Part shown: positions 1 to 6,472 of the stretch, piece after piece
How the letters are laid out: each line of letters starts with the position of its first letter
How positions within the stretch are numbered: position 1 is the first letter of the stretch
Assembly (NCBI GenBank): GCA_012798025.1
Contig: JAAZNX010000200.1
Span: forward strand, 1 to 9,043
DNA length: 9,043 nt
Direction of reading: 5' to 3'
Source of the DNA: Methanothrix sp.
Lineage (GTDB): Archaea > Halobacteriota > Methanosarcinia > Methanotrichales > Methanotrichaceae
Translations under genes and position numbers: made by a program
Notes under the pieces: model-generated
What the model was told of the DNA's origin: nothing
Database searches by the model: none
What the model saw: only the letters and a program-made list of their open reading frames with translations

Positions 1-564
1 ACCGAGAGGATACAGGACGGCGTGGAGAGGATTGAGTTTGCAGCAGGCGAGGCCGCAGTTCGGGCCTGCCAGGAGAGGGACGACCTGCTCGCAGAGACTG
101 CGGACATCCTCAGGGTCCCGGCGGATCAGCTGCCCAAGACCGCTAGCAGGTTCTTCGAGGAGTGGAAGGACCAGCACAAGGAGATCGAGCGGCTGAAGGA
201 GGATCTGGCCAAAGCGCGGCTGAAGACGCTGAGCTCAGAGGCTTTTCTGATCGACGGCCTCAAGGTCGTGGTGCAGAAGATGGGCCAGGCGGACATCGAC
301 GAGCTGCTGAAGGCTGCGGCCCTGTTGGCAGAGCAGGACTGCGTGGCCTTGCTCGGCTCGGAGACGGGGAAGCTCGTGGCAGCTGTCGGAAAGTCGGGAC
401 TTGAGAAGGGAGTGAAGGCGGGGAACATCATCAAGGCTGCGGCCAAGGCCCTGGGCGGCGGAGGCGGCGGGAGGCCCGAGCTGGCGCAGGGCGGGGGGCC
501 GAACGTCGAGAGGCTGGATGAGGCCTTGAGAGCTGGACTGGAGGCGATGAGGTTTAAGTGTTAA
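1..564 (+). CDS. alaS: Alanyl-tRNA synthetase, C-terminal part (5' end outside window)
   Basis: AlaRS charges tRNA-Ala with alanine in the cytoplasm; its C-terminal half edits mischarged Ser/Gly and carries the dimerising DHHA1/C-Ala part. The frame is open from base 1, where it reads TERIQDGVERIEF, a sequence typical of the editing-to-C-terminal junction of archaeal AlaRS, so the GTG at 22 is an internal valine codon and not a start. A charged, coiled-coil-like stretch follows (codons about 56-76, EEWKDQHKEIERLKEDLAKA). Six glycines at codons 152-157 followed by RPELAQGGG form the DHHA1 signature. The protein ends in FKC with TAA at 562-564. The aminoacylation domain and the zinc-binding part of the editing domain lie upstream of the window. 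The visible part is noticeably richer in G+C than the gap that follows. The family assignment is firm. Confidence 0.93.
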   Translation, partial: TERIQDGVERIEFAAGEAAVRACQERDDLLAETADILRVPADQLPKTASRFFEEWKDQHKEIERLKEDLAKARLKTLSSEAFLIDGLKVVVQKMGQADIDELLKAAALLAEQDCVALLGSETGKLVAAVGKSGLEKGVKAGNIIKAAAKALGGGGGGRPELAQGGGPNVERLDEALRAGLEAMRFKC

Positions 565-582
565 GCCTCTAGCGCTAATCTA

Positions 583-593
583 TTTTTTAAATA
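583..593 (+). promoter_or_regulatory. Upstream promoter P1 of the symporter leader; T6 run may also end alaS
   Basis: A TTTAAATA box at 586-593 matches the archaeal TATA consensus and predicts a transcription start near 612-618, shortly before the ribosome-binding site at 622-627. The overlapping T-run (583-588), 19 bases after the alaS stop, could also serve as an archaeal T-rich terminator for alaS. Both roles are inferred from sequence. Confidence 0.45.
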
Positions 594-595
594 AA

Positions 596-608
596 TTGAC
601 ATTGTCAA
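596..608. promoter_or_regulatory. Operator-like palindrome TTGACATTGTCAA
   Basis: This is a perfect 5-bp inverted repeat (TTGAC / GTCAA) with a 3-base spacer. It lies directly after the P1 TATA box and before the predicted start, a place where an archaeal repressor could block polymerase loading. Its right half, ATTGTCAA, recurs at 753-760 just after the second TATA box. It is short, so chance is possible. Confidence 0.3.
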
Positions 609-620
609 GCATTACTATCT

Positions 621-634
621 TAGGAGGATTCCTA
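621..634 (+). promoter_or_regulatory. Ribosome-binding site within a small hairpin
   Basis: AGGAGG at 622-627 is a strong Shine-Dalgarno match placed 6 bases before the ATG at 634. The same bases can fold as TAGGA-GGAT-TCCTA, a 5-bp stem with a 4-base loop that includes part of the site and the A of the ATG, so access to the site could be modulated. The stem is short and its stability was not calculated. Confidence 0.4.
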
Positions 635-660
635 TGAACCTGCCTATATTGTTAAATTAG
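634..660 (+). CDS. Possible 8-codon leader ORF (MNLPILLN)
   Basis: ATG at 634 has an AGGAGG site 6 bases upstream and runs eight codons (M-N-L-P-I-L-L-N) to TAG at 658-660. It has the best ribosome-binding site seen in front of any start in this window. Promoter P1 is suitably placed about 40 bases upstream, and a longer inverted repeat plus T-run begins 5 bases after the stop. The peptide is hydrophobic, with three leucines and one isoleucine. It may be a leader peptide that couples translation to downstream expression, the decayed start of a lost gene, or a chance ORF. No function is known to me. Confidence 0.3.
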   Translation: MNLPILLN

Positions 661-664
661 TTGC

Positions 665-713
665 GTTTTTGGGAGCCCTCTTAAGGACAGTTGTGACACC
701 AAAAACCCTTTTT
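665..713 (+). terminator. Inverted repeat plus T-run: attenuator-like or RNA 3' end
   Basis: GTTTTTGG (665-672) and CCAAAAAC (699-706) are perfect 8-bp complements around a 26-base loop. Two C residues and a T5 run (709-713) follow. Hairpin plus T-run resembles an intrinsic terminator, and in archaea T-runs alone promote termination. It starts 5 bases after the stop of the 8-codon ORF and lies before promoter P2, so it would end a P1 transcript of roughly 100 nt unless read through. The fold energy was not calculated and the loop is large. Confidence 0.35.
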
Positions 714-726
714 ACTGCGACCTCCA

Positions 727-743
727 GCGAAAGCCTTATAATA
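727..743 (+). promoter_or_regulatory. Proximal promoter P2 of the symporter gene
   Basis: GCGAAAGCC (727-735) resembles a BRE and is followed by TTATAATA (736-743), a good archaeal TATA box. The predicted start is near 764-768, giving a leader of only about 10 bases before the GTG at 776. ATTGTCAA, also found after P1, lies at 753-760 between this box and the predicted start. Confidence 0.5.
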
Positions 744-775
744 ATCTCCTCAATTGTCAACCATAATACCCAAAT

Positions 776-2140
776 GTGGTTTACAATCAGGAGGAAGGGT
801 TTACGAATCATGCTGCCTTCGTGATAGCGGCTTATTTGCTGGCGGTGCTCTCCATAGGCGCATGGGGGCCGCGTTTGAGAGGCTTGGAGGATTTCCACCT
901 TGCAGGACGGGGACTGAGGACGGTTCTTCTTACAGGAACGTTCTGCGCCAGCATAATTGGAGCCTCTTCCACTATCGGCATGGCTGGACTGGGCTTTAGC
1001 AGAGGTCTTCCAGGTGCTTGGTGGATGCTCTCCGGAACCCTAGGCTTGCTTATTTTAGCAGCTCTTTTTTCCGAGAAGATAAGAGCTACTGGATGCTATA
1101 CCCTTCCCGAGCTTGTGGGCTCATTTTATGGCAGCGGTGCAAGGATGGCGGCCTCGGCCCTCATCGTATTCTCTTGGGTGGGGGTGATAGCTGTGCAGAT
1201 CGTGGCTTCAGGCAAGGTCCTGGGCGCAGTGCTAGGAGGGGACGAGACTCTTTTCATGATCGCATGCACTGCTGTGTTCGTCATCTATACAGCACATGGC
1301 GGACAGAGCTCTGTTGTGAGAACAGATCTGGTTCAGATTTTTATAATAATAATAGGAATGATTATATTGTTTTTTAAGGCCATGGAGGCAGCCGATCCTG
1401 GCCTTCTTCTCAGCCAGAGCTTTCCTACATCACCACAGATGGATGGTTGGGATGTAGCCTCCATGTTGCTGGTAGTAGGCTCTGCCTATCTGGTAGGTCC
1501 GGACATGTACTCGCGCCTTCTCTCCTCCTGTAGTCCAAAAGATGCAAAAATTTCTGTCGCAGTCTCGGCAATCGTCCTCATACCTATGGCATTTCTCATC
1601 ACATCACTCGGAATCTTCTGCAGGTCTATTTATCCCGACGCATCTCCTGAGCAGGCCATACCGTCGCTCATAACTGGACTATTGTCGAGTGGAATTGGAG
1701 GCCTGGTGGCTGCTGCTCTCCTGGCGGCATTCATGTCATCGGCAGACACAAGCCTCATGACTGCTACGTCCATTCTGACGCTGGACATCTACAAAAAGGC
1801 AAGGCCTAACTGCAGCGCAGACGATTTATTGGCTGCTTCAAGGGCTGCAGTTTTAATCCTTGGTGCATGTTCGCTGGTCATGGCAGTCTCTCTGCCCAGC
1901 ATCATCAAGACCCTGCTCATCGCCTACACAGTATTCACCAGCGGCCTTCTGGTGCCAACAGTCGCTGGATTTTATAGAGAAAGACTTGGGCTCACACAAA
2001 AAGGAGCTTTGGCCGCGCTGGTAGGTGGCGGGGTTACTGCCATCCTCCTGGGCCAGTGCTACCCCTTGCTTGGCATAACTATTTCTGCCGTTTTATTGTT
2101 TGGCGTAAGCCGTCTGGACAGTCGCTTGGAAAATGGCTAA
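776..2140 (+). CDS. Sodium:solute symporter family protein (SSS/SSF), substrate unknown
   Basis: This 454-residue integral membrane protein is a probable Na+-coupled uptake carrier of the SSS family. I count about 13 hydrophobic helices, the family core number, at roughly residues 12-31, 49-70, 78-98, 119-145, 154-175, 183-203, 228-245, 259-285, 305-325, 355-380, 384-402, 412-430 and 432-448. The MSSADTS motif at 320-326, followed by TLDIYKKA, matches the conserved segment that supplies the paired serines of the Na2 sodium site in vSGLT-like carriers. The start is GTG at 776; an in-frame TAA at 764-766 rules out a longer form. No Shine-Dalgarno precedes it, but P2 predicts a very short leader. 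An AGGAGG at 789-794 lies inside the gene with no usual in-frame start near it. The substrate (acetate, amino acid, pantothenate or other) cannot be told from sequence alone. Confidence 0.88.
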   Translation: MVYNQEEGFTNHAAFVIAAYLLAVLSIGAWGPRLRGLEDFHLAGRGLRTVLLTGTFCASIIGASSTIGMAGLGFSRGLPGAWWMLSGTLGLLILAALFSEKIRATGCYTLPELVGSFYGSGARMAASALIVFSWVGVIAVQIVASGKVLGAVLGGDETLFMIACTAVFVIYTAHGGQSSVVRTDLVQIFIIIIGMIILFFKAMEAADPGLLLSQSFPTSPQMDGWDVASMLLVVGSAYLVGPDMYSRLLSSCSPKDAKISVAVSAIVLIPMAFLITSLGIFCRSIYPDASPEQAIPSLITGLLSSGIGGLVAAALLAAFMSSADTSLMTATSILTLDIYKKARPNCSADDLLAASRAAVLILGACSLVMAVSLPSIIKTLLIAYTVFTSGLLVPTVAGFYRERLGLTQKGALAALVGGGVTAILLGQCYPLLGITISAVLLFGVSRLDSRLENG

Positions 2141-2145
2141 ATAAT
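2128..2145 (+). promoter_or_regulatory. Possible promoter for ogg2, overlapping the symporter stop
   Basis: GGAAAATGG (2128-2136) resembles a BRE and TAAATAAT (2138-2145) a TATA box; the box begins at the symporter's TAA. A start about 26 bases downstream would fall almost exactly on the ATG at 2167, predicting a leaderless ogg2 mRNA. Read-through from the symporter is equally possible. Confidence 0.35.
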
Positions 2146-2166
2146 CCGGACGCAGAAGAGTCCTGG

Positions 2167-2826
2167 ATGGATTGCAATGCTGGAGCCGAGACATTTTCCG
2201 TGCAGCAGCTGATGGATCTATATGCCCCAGTAAAGGAGCTGATTGAGACTCGTCTGGGCGAGTTCAGGCTGATTTGGGAGTCGGCAAGCGAAGAAGAGCT
2301 CTTCCAAGAGCTGGTATTTTGCCTGCTCACGCCGCAGTCCAAGGCCAAGACCTGCTGGAAAGCTGTGCAGCGGCTGGCCAAGAAGCGCATGATCACCGAA
2401 GGAGAACCCTGCCAGGTTCAAGAGGAGCTTGTTGGAGTCAGGTTCAACAAGCGAAAGGCAGAGTACATCTGTCTGGCCAGAGCTGTGTTCTGTGAAAAAC
2501 CCTTGAGGTCCAAGCTGGCGGAATTTTCCAGCCCTTTCGATGCAAGGGAGTGGCTTGTAAATAACGTTGTAGGCATGGGCTACAAGGAGGCCAGCCATTT
2601 TCTGAGGAACATCGGCCTTGGAGAGGAGCTGGCGATCCTTGACAGACACATCCTGAAGAACCTGGCGCTTTTAGGCGTGATCGACGAGGTGAAAAGTTCA
2701 CAGACGAAAAAAGCATACCTTCAGATCGAGAAGAAGATGACGAAATTCTCCAGGCACGTGGGAATTCCCATGGGAGAGCTGGATCTGCTGCTCTGGTACA
2801 AGGAGGCTGGAGAGGTGTTCAAATGA
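2167..2826 (+). CDS. ogg: 8-oxoguanine DNA glycosylase / AP lyase, archaeal Ogg2 type
   Basis: This enzyme removes oxidised guanine (8-oxoG) from DNA and nicks the abasic site by its lyase activity, starting base excision repair. From the ATG at 2167 it has 219 residues, close to the roughly 205-210 usual for the Ogg2 (MJ0724-like) family. The helix-hairpin-helix region reads GMGYKEASHFLRNIG, with the expected catalytic lysine at K140. The catalytic aspartate is D159 in ILDRHIL, 19 residues on, the same spacing as Lys249/Asp268 of human OGG1. The end, LLLWYKEAGEVFK, keeps the C-terminal lysine which, as I recall, takes part in 8-oxoG recognition in archaeal Ogg2. The frame is open back to 2056, overlapping the symporter, but those residues do not look like family sequence. 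ATG 2212 (204 residues) is an alternative start. Neither start has a clear ribosome-binding site. The gene ends overlapping the next one (ATGA). Confidence 0.9.
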   Translation: MDCNAGAETFSVQQLMDLYAPVKELIETRLGEFRLIWESASEEELFQELVFCLLTPQSKAKTCWKAVQRLAKKRMITEGEPCQVQEELVGVRFNKRKAEYICLARAVFCEKPLRSKLAEFSSPFDAREWLVNNVVGMGYKEASHFLRNIGLGEELAILDRHILKNLALLGVIDEVKSSQTKKAYLQIEKKMTKFSRHVGIPMGELDLLLWYKEAGEVFK

Positions 2827-3644
2827 CCTCTTTGCAGGTCAAGATGAAAGAGCTGAAGGTCTCCCTGATGAAAAAGTGCAAAGAACTGGAGATCCCTCTG
2901 ATCGGCATTGCGAGCGTGGAACGATGGAAGAATGCGCCCTTTCAGCCCTGGATGCCTGAGGAGTTCTATCCGCAATCGATCTACCCTGAAGCAAGGTCGG
3001 TGATCGTCATAGGGCTTCCGGTCACTCTGCCGGTTCTTGAGACATCTCCCTCGATCTATTACCATGAGCTCTACCTGACGGTAAATGCCTTGCTGGACCA
3101 GTACACCTACCGCCTTGCCAACTTCCTCAATGATCGAGGCTATCCTTCGCTCTTCGTTCCCCGAGACGGATATGCAAGCATCGATGCATTGCTGAAAAAG
3201 CCAATTGCATTCTTCTCTCACCGCCATGCAGCTCTTCTGGCAGGGCTCGGCACATTCGGTGTGAACAACATGCTTCTGACACCCAAGTTCGGGCCAAGGG
3301 TGCGATTTGGCTCCATCTTCACAGCGGCTGAGCTTTTGCCAGATCCACTGATGACAGAGGATCTATGCACTCGCTGCATGCGCTGCGTGCGAATGTGCCC
3401 TGCAAAAGCTCTTGGCGAGATTGACTACCCCCAAGGTTTGACGGACAAGAAATCTTGTGCGGCCCACAGTGCCGACCTGAACCGAAAAGGAATCGCACCC
3501 TGTGGAATCTGCATAAAGGTCTGTCCTGTGGGCGAAGACCGAGAATTCTTCGAAAGAGAGGATGCATCCATTTACAACGATAAAAAGCGCTTTCCAAAGA
3601 TGCACAGAGCCTGGGAGCATGCCAGAAGCTACGGTCTGAGATGA
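2823..3644 (+). CDS. QueG-like double [4Fe-4S] cluster protein, function unknown
   Basis: This 273-residue cytoplasmic protein has an N-terminal domain resembling that of epoxyqueuosine reductase (QueG, DUF1730) and a two-cluster ferredoxin domain. Cluster ligands are C182-x2-C185-x2-C188-x3-C192-P and C212, C227-x2-C230-x3-C234-P. The segment GLGTFGVNNMLLTPKFGPRVRF lies where QueG has its GxxGK-type motif but differs in key residues. It is about 100 residues shorter than E. coli QueG and lacks a C-terminal HEAT-like part. Archaea make archaeosine rather than queuosine, so a true QueG role is unlikely; a redox or corrinoid-linked role is possible but not shown. The ATG at 2823 overlaps the ogg2 stop by 4 bases (ATGA) and has GAGGTG at 2812-2817, 5 bases upstream, so translation is probably coupled to ogg2. 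ATG 2844 is a less likely start. Confidence 0.8.
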   Translation: MTSLQVKMKELKVSLMKKCKELEIPLIGIASVERWKNAPFQPWMPEEFYPQSIYPEARSVIVIGLPVTLPVLETSPSIYYHELYLTVNALLDQYTYRLANFLNDRGYPSLFVPRDGYASIDALLKKPIAFFSHRHAALLAGLGTFGVNNMLLTPKFGPRVRFGSIFTAAELLPDPLMTEDLCTRCMRCVRMCPAKALGEIDYPQGLTDKKSCAAHSADLNRKGIAPCGICIKVCPVGEDREFFEREDASIYNDKKRFPKMHRAWEHARSYGLR

Positions 3645-3646
3645 TC

Positions 3647-6472
3647 TTATGCCAGCCTTCCCTTCAAGAACCTCCCTGTGTGGCTCTCCGCCACGCCAGC
3701 TACCTCCTCAGGCGTTCCTGCCGCTATGATCCTACCTCCAGCATCGCCGCCCTCAGGTCCAAGGTCGATGATGTAGTCGGCCGACTTTATCACGTCCAAA
3801 TTGTGCTCTATCACAACCACGGTGTTGCCTTTGTCCACCAGGTCGTTCAAGACAGAGATCAGCTTTAAAACGTCATCGAAGTGCAGCCCTGTAGTCGGCT
3901 CATCGAGCAGGTAGATCGTCCTGCCTGTGGCCCTCTTGGCCAGCTCTCTTGTGAGCTTGATCCTCTGCGCCTCGCCGCCTGACAGGGTTGTAGAGCTCTG
4001 GCCGAGCTTGATGTAACCCAGGCCCACGCCCAAAAGAGTGTCAAGCTTGCTCCTTATCGCTGGAATGTTCTTGAAATGCTCTCTTGCCTCTTCCACTGTC
4101 ATGTCAAGAACCTCGGCGATGGACTTGCCCTTGTACTTGACCTCAAGCGTCTCCCGATTGTAGCGTGTGCCCTTGCACTCCTCGCATTCGATGTAAACGT
4201 CGGGCAAGAAGTTCATCTCGATCTTGATCATCCCGTCGCCCTGGCAGGCTTCGCAGCGGCCGCCCTTCACGTTGAACGAGAAGCGTCCACTCCTGTAGCC
4301 TCTCACTTTGGCCTCCTTGGTCTGGGCATAGGCTTGCCTGATTGGATCGAAGACCTTTGTGTAAGTTGCTGGATTGGAACGCGGCGTCCGGCCAATAGGG
4401 CTCTGATCTATGACTATGACCTTGTCGATCTCGGAGTCGAATATGAGCTCATCGTGCTCTCCAGGAGTCTCGCTGGATTTGTGGATCTTCTTCATCAAAG
4501 CCCTGTAGAGCGTGTCGTATATCAGGGTGGATTTGCCAGAGCCCGAAACTCCAGTCACCGCCGTAAAGACTCCTATGGGAATATTTACATCGATGCCCTT
4601 CAGGTTGTTCTCCCTGCAGCCTTTGATGCGGATGAATGATTTGCCCATGCGCCTGGATGCTGGGACCGGGATTCGCTTCTTTCCGGAGAGGTACTGGCCG
4701 GTGAGCGATTCTGGGTTCTTCTCGATCTCCTCGGGTGTGCCCTGGGCCACCACAAAGCCGCCATGAATGCCTGCTCCAGGGCCTATGTCCAGCACATGAT
4801 CGCTGCTGCGAATGGTCTCTTCGTCGTGCTCCACCACGATCAGAGTGTTCCCGAGGTCTCGCAGCTTCTTCAAAGTCCCAATCAGACGCGCGTTGTCCCT
4901 TTGGTGAAGCCCAATGGATGGCTCATCAAGAACGTAGAGAACGCCTGTCAGGTTCGAGCCAATCTGGGTTGCCAGTCGGATGCGCTGCGCCTCTCCACCT
5001 GAAAGAGTTCCCGAATTCCTGGAAAGGGTCAGGTAGCCCAGGCCCACATGCTCCAGGAAACCCAGGCGGGAACGTATCTCCTTTAACACCTGGCGTGCGA
5101 TCTCTCTATCCTTTTCGCTAAGAGACATCTCAAGCTTATCGAAGAACGCGATGCAATCGCTGACGGATAAATCGGTCACATCCACAATGGACCTCTCGGC
5201 GATCTTTACGGCCAGCACCTTCTCTTTTAGCCTCTTGCCATTACACGCGGGACAAGGAAGGACCCTCATGAATTTCTCAAGCTCTTCCCGCCGGTACTCT
5301 GAGTTCGTCTGTCCGTATAGCCTGATGCTCTGAGGTATCAGGCCTTCCCACTGACCATTATGTGACCAGTAGGCATCTCCGTTCTTCATGCTCATGCTGA
5401 ACTTTATGCGCTCATCCGAACCGTACATCAGGGCATTGTACTGATCCTCGGTGAGGTCCTTCATGGGTGTGAAGATATCGAAGCCGAAGTGCTTTGCTAC
5501 GGCTGCCAGATACTGGCCGCGCCAGCCGTCGATGGCGTTCCTGTACAACGCCACCGCTCCATCCGCAATGCACAGATCCATGTCGGGGATTATCAGATCC
5601 GGGTCGAACTCCATGCGAATGCCCAGACCGTTACAGGTCTCGCAGGCTCCAAAGGGGCTATTGAAGGAGAACATGCGCGGCTGCAGCTCTTCAAAGGCCA
5701 TGCCGCATACCGGACATGCCATCTTTGCAGAGAACAGCCATTCCAATCCATCGTTGTCCAGGACTACGACAAGCCCTTCGGCCTTCTTGAGAGCGTTCTC
5801 AATGGCCTCGACAAGCCTTGAGCGATCTTGGGCAGGGCTCAGTCGGTCCATAACGATCTGGATGTCGTGTTTTTTGTAGCGGTCCAGCTCTATCTCCTCA
5901 TCGGTCCTGAGGATCTCTCCATTTACCCTGACGCGCATAAATCCCTCTGCGTTCAGGTCGCGAAAGAGTTGGCCGTAGGTTCCTTTCTTCTGGCGGACCA
6001 CTGGAGCTAGGACTGTTACCTGAGGGCTTTGGTCATTTTTGCAGGTTTTGGCAATGATGCTGTCGGCGATCTTCTCTGGAGACTGGGACTCGATTCGTAT
6101 GTTGTGCTCAGGACAATGCGGCACTCCAATCCTGGCAAATAGCAGACGCAGATAATCGTAGATCTCTGTAACAGTGCCAACGGTGCTGCGTGGGTTCTTC
6201 GACGTCGTCTTCTGCTCGATGGAGATGGCCGGCGAGAGACCATCTATGCAGTCCACATCGGGTTTATCCATCTGTCCAAGGAACTGACGTGCATAGGCTG
6301 AGAGGGACTCAACGTAGCGGCGCTGGCCTTCTGCGTAGATGGTATCGAAGGCCAGCGTAGACTTGCCTGATCCTGAGACGCCGGTGATGACTATGAACTT
6401 ATCACGGGGAAGCTCGACTGTTATGTCTTTCAGGTTATGCTCGCGGGCACCTTTGATGACGATCTTCTTCAT
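3647..6472 (-). CDS. uvrA: UvrABC excinuclease subunit A
   Basis: UvrA is the DNA-damage sensor of bacterial-type nucleotide excision repair; it dimerises, binds UvrB and loads it at lesions. At 941 residues it is full length (family about 940). Both ABC ATPase modules are intact: Walker [10 protein letters not shown] at 31-39 and 641-649, LSGGEAQR signatures at 490 and 830, and Walker B LDEP motifs followed by SIGLH and TTGLH. Two zinc sites are complete: C253/C256/C277/C280 (CX2C-X20-CX2C) and C740/C743/C763/C766 (CX2C-X19-CX2C). The ATG at 6472 directly follows the serB TAA with no spacer and only weak AAGGA-like bases upstream, suggesting translational coupling. No uvrB or uvrC is in the window. 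In archaea UvrA is generally considered a gene gained from bacteria; nothing here looks degraded. Confidence 0.97.
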   Translation of the reverse strand: MKKIVIKGAREHNLKDITVELPRDKFIVITGVSGSGKSTLAFDTIYAEGQRRYVESLSAYARQFLGQMDKPDVDCIDGLSPAISIEQKTTSKNPRSTVGTVTEIYDYLRLLFARIGVPHCPEHNIRIESQSPEKIADSIIAKTCKNDQSPQVTVLAPVVRQKKGTYGQLFRDLNAEGFMRVRVNGEILRTDEEIELDRYKKHDIQIVMDRLSPAQDRSRLVEAIENALKKAEGLVVVLDNDGLEWLFSAKMACPVCGMAFEELQPRMFSFNSPFGACETCNGLGIRMEFDPDLIIPDMDLCIADGAVALYRNAIDGWRGQYLAAVAKHFGFDIFTPMKDLTEDQYNALMYGSDERIKFSMSMKNGDAYWSHNGQWEGLIPQSIRLYGQTNSEYRREELEKFMRVLPCPACNGKRLKEKVLAVKIAERSIVDVTDLSVSDCIAFFDKLEMSLSEKDREIARQVLKEIRSRLGFLEHVGLGYLTLSRNSGTLSGGEAQRIRLATQIGSNLTGVLYVLDEPSIGLHQRDNARLIGTLKKLRDLGNTLIVVEHDEETIRSSDHVLDIGPGAGIHGGFVVAQGTPEEIEKNPESLTGQYLSGKKRIPVPASRRMGKSFIRIKGCRENNLKGIDVNIPIGVFTAVTGVSGSGKSTLIYDTLYRALMKKIHKSSETPGEHDELIFDSEIDKVIVIDQSPIGRTPRSNPATYTKVFDPIRQAYAQTKEAKVRGYRSGRFSFNVKGGRCEACQGDGMIKIEMNFLPDVYIECEECKGTRYNRETLEVKYKGKSIAEVLDMTVEEAREHFKNIPAIRSKLDTLLGVGLGYIKLGQSSTTLSGGEAQRIKLTRELAKRATGRTIYLLDEPTTGLHFDDVLKLISVLNDLVDKGNTVVVIEHNLDVIKSADYIIDLGPEGGDAGGRIIAAGTPEEVAGVAESHTGRFLKGRLA

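Noticed and set aside
22..60. GTG at 22 as the start of a separate 180-residue protein
   Set aside because: The frame is open to base 1 and reads TERIQDGVERIEF, which is internal AlaRS sequence; the gene simply begins before the window.
126..446. Minus-strand ORF of 106 codons opposite alaS
   Set aside because: Serine-rich low-complexity translation lying entirely opposite a well-supported gene; typical antisense shadow.
454..498. Gly-rich repeat as a mobile or simple-sequence element
   Set aside because: It is the normal hexaglycine DHHA1 motif of AlaRS.
644..898. Minus-strand 84-codon ORF over the leader and start of the symporter
   Set aside because: No recognisable family and it overlaps the symporter's first helix. 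The plus-strand promoter and start signals explain the region better.
776..999. Frameshift at the 5' end of the symporter
   Set aside because: The main frame contains a complete first helix and continues uninterrupted; the other frame gives no symporter-like sequence.
2056..2166. Longer N-terminus for ogg2 overlapping the symporter
   Set aside because: The extra 37 residues show no Ogg2 similarity, and the ATG at 2167 gives near-family length with a promoter at a suitable distance.
2218..3227. Minus-strand ORFs of 143 and 168 codons opposite ogg2 and the iron-sulfur gene
   Set aside because: They mirror strongly conserved plus-strand genes and show no family features.
4076..4639. Plus-strand 187-codon ORF inside uvrA
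   Set aside because: It lies opposite the second ATPase and zinc region of UvrA; its composition is that of an antisense shadow.
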